A stretch of DNA of 19,305 nt, from the NCBI GenBank assembly GCA_041687475.1, contig JAWLBW010000052.1, positions 1 to 19,305 of the forward strand. The letters are read 5' to 3'. Below the pieces are notes generated by a model that saw only the letters and a program-made list of their open reading frames with translations, had not been told where the DNA came from and made no database searches. Numbering within the stretch: position 1 is the first letter of the stretch; each line of letters starts with the position of its first letter. The position numbers and the translations under genes were made by a program. Origin of the DNA: JAWLBW01 sp041687475 (lineage in GTDB: Bacteria > J088 > JAWLBW01). Below are positions 1-5,692 of the stretch, one piece after another.

Positions 1-736
1 GCAGTGGGTCGCCGCCGTTGTTGAGAAGTACAACGTTCCCTTCAGCCAGCCCCGTTATGGTTCCCCCCAGGGTATAGGCCGCCTGGCAGGTCACCGTAAC
101 CTGTACGGGCGCGTCGGTGACGGTTCCTTTGCCGTTCTCTACCTCGCACAGTTGCGTCGGCGACTCGGGGTGCGACGAGACGGTGACTTCCCAGGTTGCG
201 CCGCTGTCGATTTTTCCGGTGAAGGTGTGGGCCCCATCGGCTTCGACGGCCAGGTCGTCGCCCCCGTTGTTCTGCAGCACAAGTCCGGTTCCGGCGAGTC
301 CGGTTACGGTAACGTCGATGGAAAACGATTCGGTTACGCAGGTGACCTCGATATCGGCGATATCGGCCTCTGCGGTGCCGGTCGCGTTCAGCACCGTGCA
401 GGTCTGCGTGGGTGACACCGGTTGTTCGGTAACGGTCACTTCGTAACCTGCACCGGCGTCCAGTTCAGTGGCGAAAGTGAAGGGGCCGTCGGCTTTTACC
501 GGCAGGTCGTCGCCGCCGTTGTTGCGAAGCACCAGGCCCGCTCCCTGCAGGCCGGTTACGGTTCCGCCGATGGAAAAGCCATGGGTTTCCTGCGTGTCGT
601 CTTTCTCACTCGAATCGGCATCCGTGTTGTTGCTTGAATGGCGTTGCGTGTTTGCTTCATCGGCGCTGCATGCGCCCAGCAGCAGGGCAAGGCCCAATGC
701 GGTCGGTATGGTTCGTCTGGCTTGTAAGCTCGGCAT
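1..736 (-). CDS. Surface lipoprotein with tandem Cys-paired modules, partial at left edge
   Basis: An open reading frame begins at 736 and is still open at base 1, giving 245 visible residues; the C-terminus lies outside the window. An AAAGGA ribosome site (745-750) sits 8 nt upstream of the ATG. The N-terminus has a basic start, a hydrophobic core and the lipobox LLGAC with Cys23, so it should be a lipid-anchored exported protein. A polar, Asp/Ser/Thr-rich linker (about 24-52) follows. Then come two full copies and the start of a third copy of a module of about 83 residues (about 54-137, 138-219, 221 onward). Each contains GTVTGL, then NNGGDDL, then two Cys (113/133 and 197/217), possibly a disulfide. 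I know similar NNGGDDL modules from many large bacterial secreted proteins; they look like small beta-sandwich repeats. Function unknown: adhesion or display is inference. Confidence is high for a gene, low for a role. Confidence 0.85.
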   Translation of the reverse strand, partial: MPSLQARRTIPTALGLALLLGACSADEANTQRHSSNNTDADSSEKDDTQETHGFSIGGTVTGLQGAGLVLRNNGGDDLPVKADGPFTFATELDAGAGYEVTVTEQPVSPTQTCTVLNATGTAEADIADIEVTCVTESFSIDVTVTGLAGTGLVLQNNGGDDLAVEADGAHTFTGKIDSGATWEVTVSSHPESPTQLCEVENGKGTVTDAPVQVTVTCQAAYTLGGTITGLAEGNVVLLNNGGDPL

Positions 737-1019
737 CGTGTCAATCCTTTCGTCTCGAACTGCGCTGTACGCGTCTTCCGCGCACGGAAAGGGCAGGTTG
801 GCGAGCGATAGGATAACGAGGCCACGCCCGTACTTCAACGGTGCGAAGCCGGATTCGATGCTAAAAAAGTGTTGAAGAAGGGCGCGTAAGTGAGCGATAC
901 GCGCCGAAATCGGGCGGCACGAAGGTGCTGCCTACGCGGAATGGTCAGTACGGCTCGCCGGGCAGGATTCCACCGAAATCGTGGGAGCCTCTCGGTCCAA
1001 AACCGAACCGTAACGGTGC
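737..1019. other. Intergenic stretch between the four-helix membrane gene and the lipoprotein
   Basis: This 283-bp gap holds no supported gene. It contains one perfect stem-loop (881-905) and a run of six A at 863-868, which is a T-run on the minus strand. No clear promoter for the lipoprotein was found. Confidence 0.5.
881..905 (-). terminator. Stem-loop, weak terminator candidate
   Basis: An 8-bp perfect inverted repeat (GGCGCGTA at 881-888, TACGCGCC at 898-905) encloses a 9-nt loop. It lies about 115 nt past the stop of the membrane protein gene on the minus strand. The only T-run in that direction is a T6 about 12 nt beyond the stem, so intrinsic termination here is uncertain. Confidence 0.35.
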
Positions 1020-1445
1020 TCAGGCGCCTTCGGCTTCGGGCCCGGAAGGCGGTTGAAGTGTCGCACGGCCGCCGAACAGCTTCCGGGCCGAAAGGGCCAG
1101 GGCGAGCCAGACGAGCACGCGCAGGGTCATGGCCGCAAGGGTGTGCTGTTCATAGGCGCCCCCCGATGCGATGTAGACGCCGAGCGCGCCGAGAATAGTC
1201 AGATTCGCGGTGAAAATGGCCATGGCCAGAATGGCCGACCAAGGCTTACGCAACGCGAAGCCGGCCCCGGCAGCCACGTAGAAGAAGCCCGCGAGAAAGT
1301 TGAACCAGAGCACCCAGGGCACGATAGCCCCCGTTTCGCCGCCGGCTTCGGGGCCGCCGAAGATGGTAAGGCCGCCTTGCCGCAGCGTCGCCAGGCCGAA
1401 GGCGATGGCAAGGAAAGCCATGGGAACGTGTGCAAACCTACGCAT
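1020..1445 (-). CDS. Small four-helix membrane protein of unknown function
   Basis: This encodes 141 residues. The start is supported by an AGGAG site about 7 nt upstream of the ATG at 1445. Four hydrophobic segments are visible, at about residues 7-25, 43-65, 69-93 and 105-122, joined by short loops. The one between helices 1 and 2 is Gly-rich (about 28-40), and a short basic/proline tail ends the protein. It looks like an inner-membrane protein. I do not recognise a family and see no catalytic motif. A candidate promoter with an inverted repeat in its spacer lies about 90 bp upstream, so it may be a single-gene unit. The lipoprotein downstream is on the same strand after 283 bp, too far to assume an operon. 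Confidence 0.75.
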   Translation of the reverse strand: MRRFAHVPMAFLAIAFGLATLRQGGLTIFGGPEAGGETGAIVPWVLWFNFLAGFFYVAAGAGFALRKPWSAILAMAIFTANLTILGALGVYIASGGAYEQHTLAAMTLRVLVWLALALSARKLFGGRATLQPPSGPEAEGA

Positions 1446-1535
1446 CGAAGACTCCTGTCGGCGCGCGTGGCGGCCGCGTGATGGGAAAAGGGGCAGGGCC
1501 TCGACTGCTTGAAGACCATGCCGGCAAGCCGCTAT

Positions 1536-1565
1536 ATGCTAGCAAGCATTTGCTCGCAAGCGCAA
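1536..1565 (-). promoter_or_regulatory. Candidate promoter with inverted repeat in the spacer
   Basis: On the minus strand, TTGCGC (1560-1565) and an extended -10 TGC-TAGCAT (1536-1541 for the hexamer) are 18 bp apart. The same extended -10 and the same 18-bp spacing occur in the rpsB promoter candidate. Between the boxes lies AGCAA-GCAT-TTGCT (1541-1554), a perfect 5-bp inverted repeat that could be an operator. It would serve the membrane protein gene starting at 1445. It is a sequence match only. Confidence 0.4.
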
Positions 1566-1778
1566 GGTGCACTTCAGGGTAACTGCGAGTTGTTGAAGGC
1601 GCCTGAGCTGTTCGAGCTGGGAATGATGGAAGACGGCAATACGAGGCAGAAGGGCAACCGCTTGTCTTGCGTGAGGACAGCCAAAGCGGCACGAGGGGGA
1701 AATGGCTATTCCGGACCTCCGAACGGTAATGTGAGGAGGCAAGCTCGCGTCAGGCCGTCAATCACGAATCCGGCCGCA

Positions 1779-1860
1779 GGTCACCGGCCACTACCGGCTG
1801 ACCGTGCAACCGCAACCTCTCACCTCTCACCAATCACCTATCACCGCCGTGCAACCATGC
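1779..1860. repeat. Heptamer repeat block A (TNTCACC family)
   Basis: The core is four consecutive heptamers of the form (T/A)NTCACC at 1818-1845, preceded by GGTCACC and GGCCACT units (1779-1792) and followed by GCCGTGCAACCATGC (1846-1860). The order and sequence resemble the block at 4424-4516 upstream of rpsB. Confidence 0.8.
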
Positions 1861-1867
1861 TGCACGG
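1847..1867 (-). terminator. Stem-loop abutting the hydrolase stop codon
   Basis: CCGTGCA (1847-1853) and TGCACGG (1861-1867) form a perfect 7-bp stem with a 7-nt loop. The stem begins directly after the hydrolase stop codon on the minus strand. There is no T-run, so it may protect an mRNA 3' end rather than terminate, or it may simply be part of the repeat block it overlaps. Confidence 0.4.
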
Positions 1868-2737
1868 TCAACCCGGTACCCGCTCGAACGCCTGCGGAAG
1901 CCGTTCGCGCAGGAACATCTCGATGTGCGAGTTGATCTTCTCGGGTTCCTCGATGATGGCCGTATGCGTACCCTTGTCCATATACAGGTAATCGGCGTCG
2001 GGAATGGTCTTCGCCATGTGATCGCTCAGCGAGCCGGGCGTGAAGGTGTCGCGCTTCGCACCGATGATGAGCGTGGGAATCTGAATGAGGGGCAGAACAT
2101 CTTCGGCGCTGTGGTGCGCGGCGGCCTGCGCAAAGCGGAAGAAGAGATGCACATCGACTTCCCTGGCATGGTCGTAGAACCCCTGCATGTCCTTGCGGCT
2201 CGCACGGGTGGCCCGGGTCAACCGGCTGAGCGGATAAATGGCCGGCGACGAGAAAATGCGCGGCCACAGCCACTGCACGGGCTTTTCCACCTTGTAGGCG
2301 ACTTTGAAGAGCGCGTCGATGACCCCGTCGGAAATCGGCAGTCCGTAGAACGTCGAAAGCGGGTTCCGGTACGGACCCGTCACGCCGATGAGCGCCCCCA
2401 GCCGCGTGCCCAGTTGCCGATAGGCCTCGAACATGATCTGCACGCCCAGCGAGAAGCCGCCCACGATGGGACGCTCGAGCCCGAGGTGGTCGATGAGCGC
2501 GCCCAGGTCGCGGGCGTGATCTTCGATGCGAACGTGGGCGTCGAAGGCAGGGGCCGCGCTCTGTCCGTGTCCGCGCAGGTCCCAGGTAACGATCTTCAGC
2601 CACGGCGATAGATGGGCAATCAGGTACTTCCAGTACGAAGCGTCGCAGACGAGGCCGTTTACCAGAATGAGAGGGTAGCCCTCGCCCTGCACTTCGTAGT
2701 TGATGCGTGTGCCGTCGAAGCTTGTGAAGCTCGCCAT
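1868..2737 (-). CDS. Alpha/beta-fold hydrolase
   Basis: This 289-residue protein is a typical single-domain alpha/beta hydrolase. The nucleophile elbow is GFSLG with Ser96. The probable acid is Asp230 (GAKRDTFTP) and the probable base is His258 (GTHTA). The oxyanion-loop region VNGLVCDASYW (about 26-36) and the DLRGHGQS motif (53-60) are in the expected places. The reading frame extends 42 codons further upstream. I chose the ATG at 2737 because the family core begins there (FDGTRINYEVQG) and GGGAG lies 10 nt before it. There is no signal peptide, so it is probably cytoplasmic. The substrate cannot be told: the family includes esterases, haloperoxidase-like enzymes, epoxide hydrolases and C-C hydrolases. 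It appears to be transcribed alone from a promoter near 2802-2830. Confidence 0.9.
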   Translation of the reverse strand: MASFTSFDGTRINYEVQGEGYPLILVNGLVCDASYWKYLIAHLSPWLKIVTWDLRGHGQSAAPAFDAHVRIEDHARDLGALIDHLGLERPIVGGFSLGVQIMFEAYRQLGTRLGALIGVTGPYRNPLSTFYGLPISDGVIDALFKVAYKVEKPVQWLWPRIFSSPAIYPLSRLTRATRASRKDMQGFYDHAREVDVHLFFRFAQAAAHHSAEDVLPLIQIPTLIIGAKRDTFTPGSLSDHMAKTIPDADYLYMDKGTHTAIIEEPEKINSHIEMFLRERLPQAFERVPG

Positions 2738-2796
2738 CTGCCTGTGTCTCCCAAAAGATGAACATTGGCGCGCACCCGGAAAAGGGGCGTGCAAAG

Positions 2797-2830
2797 TTGC
2801 CAGCTTAGCAGATTGGCAAGCTGATGTGAA
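2797..2830 (-). promoter_or_regulatory. Candidate hydrolase promoter overlapped by an operator-like inverted repeat
   Basis: On the minus strand, TTCACA (2825-2830) and an extended -10 TGC-TAAGCT (hexamer 2802-2807) are 17 bp apart, which would give a leader of about 58 nt. TTGCCA (2797-2802) and TGGCAA (2814-2819) form a 6-bp inverted repeat with an 11-bp spacer across the -10. That layout is typical of a repressor site, but no regulator gene is nearby. Confidence 0.4.
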
Positions 2831-2969
2831 GTCGAATGCAGGGGCACGGTCGGGTAGCGTCAACGCCCCTGACGAACAATTCGTGGGTAATGCCTGGCGT
2901 TGAGTCCGGCGCGGCGATCGATGTCCTGTCGTCTTGATTCGGGTAACCCGGTCGAGTTTCCTGTTCTGG

Positions 2970-3018
2970 AAAAAAAAGAGGGGGAAGAGGGTTGCTCTCG
3001 GAGCCCCTCACCCCCCTC
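2970..3018 (-). terminator. Strong intrinsic terminator for the acidic membrane protein gene
   Basis: On the minus strand a 14-bp stem (3005-3018 with 2978-2991) has 12 Watson-Crick pairs and a 2-nt internal mismatch. It is capped by a second small stem, GCTC/GAGC (2994-2997, 3001-3004), and followed at once by eight T (2970-2977). It lies about 115 nt past the stop codon at 3134 and would insulate the hydrolase gene from that transcript. Confidence 0.8.
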
Positions 3019-3133
3019 GGTGTCGCTCATTCACCGGGAGAGAAACCATGGATGCAGCGTCACCTCTGGTATATCACTTCATGCGTCATCAGCCATTTCA
3101 AGCCTTGCCCATTCGCCCATGATCCATTCGCTC

Positions 3134-4018
3134 TCAGCCCATTCGAAAGAGGTGTCCCAGAAGGTACGCCAGCGATATGGCAATACCGATGACCGCCACA
3201 GGCATGAGGCGCGCGCCCCTGCGGCTCAACGCCAGCCCCGCGCCCGAGAACAGAAGCCCGAGCGACGCCATGACCACGCCCCAGAAGCCGACGAGAAACC
3301 CGAACAGCGCGAAGATCAGCCCCAGAACGGCAGGCGGATTGGTGCGCCGGAAAATATCCTGCCGCAGAAATTCCTGCTCGGTATCTGCTTCGGTAAACCG
3401 CTCGCTTGGCGAGAACGGCCGAATGTTCCAGTCGCCCGGCTGAGGCTCGACCATTTCGGGGGGAATGGATTCTGCCCCCCCCGCGGGGGCCTCTTCGGGC
3501 ATGGAGGCTGCCAGATCGCGCGTACCTTCGGCCGGCGGCGGCGCGGCCCGCATGGGGTCGCGTCGGCTGCCGACGGGGCCGTATTCGGCTTCGCCGCGGG
3601 CTTCGGGGCTGATGGGGCCCTCGGTCAGCGGCGCACCGGTCATTCCCTCGCGGGGAACTTCGTTTTCCAGGCCCTGGGAAGTCCGGCGTAACTCTGCGTC
3701 GCGTTTCTCTGCGCCCTCGGAAGACGAACGCGAGACCTCGCTTTCGAGCCAAGAACCCCTGCCTTCGGCGCGCAGCGACGACTCGACATCGCCATCGCCA
3801 AGATGCAGCTCGCCGTCATCGAACGGATCGACCCCTTCTTCATCTGGCGTGCCGCCGTAGGCCCGACCACGGTTGACCGAACCTTCCGCAAGTGGCGGAT
3901 GATCGCCTTCGGCGCCGTAGGCCTCGGCCTCTTCGCGCGGAAGATCTCCGTAACCTTCAACGGCACTGGGGCGACGCTTCAACTCTCGTTCAGCGTTCTG
4001 CTGGGGCGTTTCTGCCAT
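3134..4018 (-). CDS. Membrane protein with long acidic disordered N-terminus (DUF4190-like end)
   Basis: The 294-residue product has two unlike parts. Residues 1 to about 226 are rich in Glu, Gly, Pro, Arg and Ser with no hydrophobic segment and look disordered. The last 67 residues hold a long hydrophobic stretch (about 230-262, probably two helices) and a third helix (about 271-290), with a short basic loop SRRGAR between. That end resembles the small DUF4190-type membrane domains, but I hold this loosely. There is no signal peptide, so the N-terminal tail is probably cytoplasmic. I chose the ATG at 4018; the site before it (GGTAAG, 4 nt away) is weak. An in-frame ATG at 4060 would add 14 residues and is a real alternative. 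It is a single-gene unit with its own terminator; function unknown. Confidence 0.75.
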   Translation of the reverse strand: MAETPQQNAERELKRRPSAVEGYGDLPREEAEAYGAEGDHPPLAEGSVNRGRAYGGTPDEEGVDPFDDGELHLGDGDVESSLRAEGRGSWLESEVSRSSSEGAEKRDAELRRTSQGLENEVPREGMTGAPLTEGPISPEARGEAEYGPVGSRRDPMRAAPPPAEGTRDLAASMPEEAPAGGAESIPPEMVEPQPGDWNIRPFSPSERFTEADTEQEFLRQDIFRRTNPPAVLGLIFALFGFLVGFWGVVMASLGLLFSGAGLALSRRGARLMPVAVIGIAISLAYLLGHLFRMG

Positions 4019-4139
4019 GCTACTTACCGTGTAAAATTCGGTTTGTTTCCTAGATTCCATCTTGGGACGAAGCCGGTAAATTAACGAGGGCAGGGGGCTG
4101 CTTGCCGAGGGATCACGTGCAGCGCGGCGATGCGGGGCT

Positions 4140-4167
4140 GTGAAACGTGAGACGTGACACGTGATAC
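4140..4167. repeat. Heptamer array D (GTGANAC, reverse of TNTCAC family)
   Basis: There are four consecutive 7-bp units: GTGAAAC, then GTGAGAC, and two more that differ only at the fifth base. Read on the other strand they are GTNTCAC, the same family as arrays A, B and C. Confidence 0.8.
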
Positions 4168-4301
4168 GTAAGGGGAGGATGAGGACACGTGGCTTAGATG
4201 TGACCCTTTGGGCGGATGCTGACCAGGGGCGGGACACCACCGGTCGCACGGGGATCGCGGCTTCGCCGCTCCGCCGGCCGGACCCGCAAGGGGGCGGCGG
4301 G

Positions 4302-4328
4302 CCCGACGATTACGACGTTGGCGTCGGG
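4302..4328. other. Stem-loop CCCGACG/CGTCGGG
   Basis: A perfect 7-bp inverted repeat (4302-4308, 4322-4328) encloses a 13-nt loop. The perfect 10-bp palindrome ATACCGGTAT (4331-4340) comes just after it. Neither is next to a stop codon, so a terminator role is not evident. Confidence 0.4.
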
Positions 4329-4370
4329 GAATACCGGTATGCCTTCCGACCGGTCCCGTACTTAATCGGA

Positions 4371-4423
4371 CGACTGCCGACCGACGACCGGCGACACCCG
4401 TGCATCCGTGCATCCGTGCTGCA
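4371..4423. repeat. Adjacent arrays: four CGAC heptamers, then GTGCATCC octamers
   Basis: Four 7-bp units that all start CGAC lie at 4371-4398. After one extra base, two exact GTGCATCC octamers (4400-4415) and a decayed third (4416-4423) follow. Confidence 0.75.
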
Positions 4424-4516
4424 CGTGACCGGTCACAGGCCACCGGTCACCCACATCCGGCCGTTCATTTGTAACCTTTCACCTCTCACTTATCACCACC
4501 GTGCATCCATGCATCC
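4424..4516. repeat. Heptamer repeat block B, related to block A
   Basis: Four heptamers near GGTCACC fill 4424-4451 and include the perfect 12-bp palindrome GTGACCGGTCAC (4425-4436). Then come three TNTCACC/T heptamers (4477-4497) and two octamers (GTGCATCC, ATGCATCC; 4501-4516). Order and sequence parallel block A at 1779-1860, with one heptamer fewer in the core. Confidence 0.8.
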
Positions 4517-4521
4517 CGTTC

Positions 4522-4551
4522 TTTACACACTGCGTTACTTCGTGCTAGCAT
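4522..4551 (+). promoter_or_regulatory. Candidate promoter of the rpsB operon
   Basis: TTTACA (4522-4527) and TAGCAT (4546-4551) are 18 bp apart, with TGC directly before the -10. It is the best sigma70-like match ahead of rpsB and would give a leader of about 110 nt. Confidence 0.5.
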
Positions 4552-4592
4552 GATTGGATTAGTTTTTACCGACCCACACCGACTGACCAGAT

Positions 4593-4660
4593 GCCCGGGT
4601 CCCTCGCAAGAGGGTGGCAGATGGGAAGACAGCCGGTGGTGGTTATAACCCAAGAAAGGA
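4593..4660 (+). promoter_or_regulatory. Structured rpsB mRNA leader with ribosome binding site
   Basis: CCCTC-GCAA-GAGGG (4601-4614) is a perfect 5-bp hairpin closed by a GNRA tetraloop, and GCC (4593-4595) can extend it by pairing with GGC (4616-4618). A perfect 10-bp palindrome GGTTATAACC (4641-4650) sits just before the ribosome site AAAGGA (4655-4660). In E. coli, S2 represses rpsB-tsf through the rpsB leader. This leader could serve the same purpose, but I cannot match it to a named RNA family. Confidence 0.45.
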
Positions 4661-4666
4661 CAACTC

Positions 4667-5545
4667 ATGGCTAAGATTCCCGTTCGCGAGCTGCTCGAAG
4701 CAGGCGTGCACTTCGGTCACCAGACCCGCCGCGCCAACCCGAAAATGAAGCCCTACATCTTCGGCGAGCGCAATGGCATTCACATCGTAAACCTCGACCA
4801 GACCGCGCAAATGTTCGACAAGGCCTACCAGGCCATCGTCGATACCGTTGCCGCCGGCGAAAGCGTGCTGTTTGTCGGCACCAAGCGCCAGGCGCAGGAA
4901 ATCATCAAGGATGAAGCCAGCCGCGGCAATCAGTTTTACGTGACCAACCGCTGGCTCGGCGGCATGCTGACCAACTTCATTACCATCAAGAAGAGCCTCG
5001 CGCGCCTGCACGAGATCGAAAAGATGGAAACCGACGGCCGCATCGACGCCTTCACCAAGAAGGAACAGCTCGAAATCAGCCGCGAGAAGGACCGCCTCAT
5101 CAAGTACGTCGGCGGTATCTCCGACATGAAAAAGGCGCCGGGCGCCCTCTTCGTCATCGACGTCAAGAAGGAACACATCGCCTGCCGCGAAGCCCGTCGC
5201 CTGGGCATTCCCATCATTGCCGTGGTCGACACCAACTGCGACCCCGACATGGTCGACTACATCGTGCCGGGTAACGACGACGCCATTCGCTCGATTCGCC
5301 TGTTCGCCTCGAAGATTGCCGATGCCTGCATCGAAGGCCAGGCCGTGTACGAATCGCGTTCGCGTTCCGACCAGGAGCGCCGCCGTGCCGAAGCCGACGA
5401 AGAGGCCGCCGATGAGGGCCGCGCCCGCGAGCGCACCCGCAAGGTTGCCCGCCGCGGCGCCGACGCGACCCCCGAGGCCGACCAGGCCCAGGCCGCCGAA
5501 GCTACGGCCGCGACCGAATCGCCGGCAACCACCGACGTCGGCTGA
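4667..5545 (+). CDS. rpsB: 30S ribosomal protein S2
   Basis: The 292-residue product is S2 from its first residues (VRELLEAGVHFGHQTRRANPKMKPYI) through the conserved FVGTKRQAQEII, NRWLGGMLTNF, and PIIAVVDTNCDPD segments. S2 joins the 30S subunit late, near S1, and helps position mRNA. The start at 4667 follows AAAGGA by 6 nt and fits the family N-terminus. After the S2 core (to about residue 230) there is an extension of about 60 residues, rich in Glu, Arg and Ala, low in complexity and probably disordered; many S2 proteins are shorter. It opens the rpsB-tsf-pyrH-frr-uppS operon, and an intrinsic terminator just after it probably lowers read-through into tsf. Confidence 0.98.
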   Translation: MAKIPVRELLEAGVHFGHQTRRANPKMKPYIFGERNGIHIVNLDQTAQMFDKAYQAIVDTVAAGESVLFVGTKRQAQEIIKDEASRGNQFYVTNRWLGGMLTNFITIKKSLARLHEIEKMETDGRIDAFTKKEQLEISREKDRLIKYVGGISDMKKAPGALFVIDVKKEHIACREARRLGIPIIAVVDTNCDPDMVDYIVPGNDDAIRSIRLFASKIADACIEGQAVYESRSRSDQERRRAEADEEAADEGRARERTRKVARRGADATPEADQAQAAEATAATESPATTDVG

Positions 5546-5561
5546 GCGGTTCAACAATTCC

Positions 5562-5586
5562 CGGGGCTGCAAGGCCCCGTTTTTTT
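5562..5586 (+). terminator. Intrinsic terminator/attenuator between rpsB and tsf
   Basis: CGGGGC and GCCCCG form a 6-bp stem; a further U-G pair leaves a GCAA tetraloop. The outer stem (5562-5579) is followed by seven T (5580-5586). It begins 16 nt after the rpsB stop codon, so it should end a fraction of rpsB transcripts before tsf. Confidence 0.8.
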
Positions 5587-5591
5587 GACGC

Positions 5592-5611
5592 GCGGCCCGG
5601 TATCGGGCCGC
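5592..5611 (+). promoter_or_regulatory. Second stem-loop in the tsf leader
   Basis: GCGGCCCG (5592-5599) and CGGGCCGC (5604-5611) form a perfect 8-bp stem with a 4-nt loop, starting 5 nt after the T-run of the terminator. There is no T-run after it. It could be a processing or stability element for the downstream mRNA. Confidence 0.45.
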
Positions 5612-5692
5612 TGCATTGGTTTGAAGGTGGGGGCGCAAGTACCCGGCCTTTCCTGTGAATTCTGACTTTTTTCTGTGTTGTGTGAGGAGCTC

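Larger units (their letters stand above)
1446..1867. other. Intergenic region with promoter candidate and repeat block
   Basis: No convincing gene was found in these 422 bp. The left part holds a candidate minus-strand promoter (1536-1565). The right part (1779-1867) holds a heptamer repeat block and a stem-loop just beyond the hydrolase stop codon. The middle (about 1570-1775) shows nothing I can name. Confidence 0.5.
2738..3133. other. Intergenic region with hydrolase promoter and upstream terminator
   Basis: These 396 bp contain no supported gene. From left to right they hold a candidate promoter/operator (2797-2830), a strong minus-strand terminator (2970-3018), and a short patch of degenerate octamers near GCCCATTC (3107-3130) that runs up to the next gene's stop codon. 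Confidence 0.55.
4019..4666. other. Repeat-rich intergenic region upstream of rpsB
   Basis: These 648 bp between divergent genes contain no convincing coding sequence. They hold a reversed heptamer array (4140-4167), several ACCGGT palindromes and stem-loops (4239-4447), an almost continuous mosaic of 7- and 8-bp arrays (4371-4516), and then the rpsB promoter and leader. Short open frames here follow the repeats and lack gene-like composition. Confidence 0.6.

Noticed and set aside
3001..3049. A piece resembling the common CCCCTCACCCCC...CCGGGAGAG dispersed repeat
   Set aside because: Most of it is explained by the terminator stem at 2970-3018; the remainder is too short to call a repeat copy.
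2900..3691. A 263-codon plus-strand frame
   Set aside because: It runs through a terminator and then antisense to the acidic membrane protein; the first part is low-complexity and there is no ribosome site.
4161..4553. A 130-codon plus-strand frame upstream of rpsB
   Set aside because: Its sequence is made by the heptamer and octamer arrays, and it ends inside the rpsB promoter.
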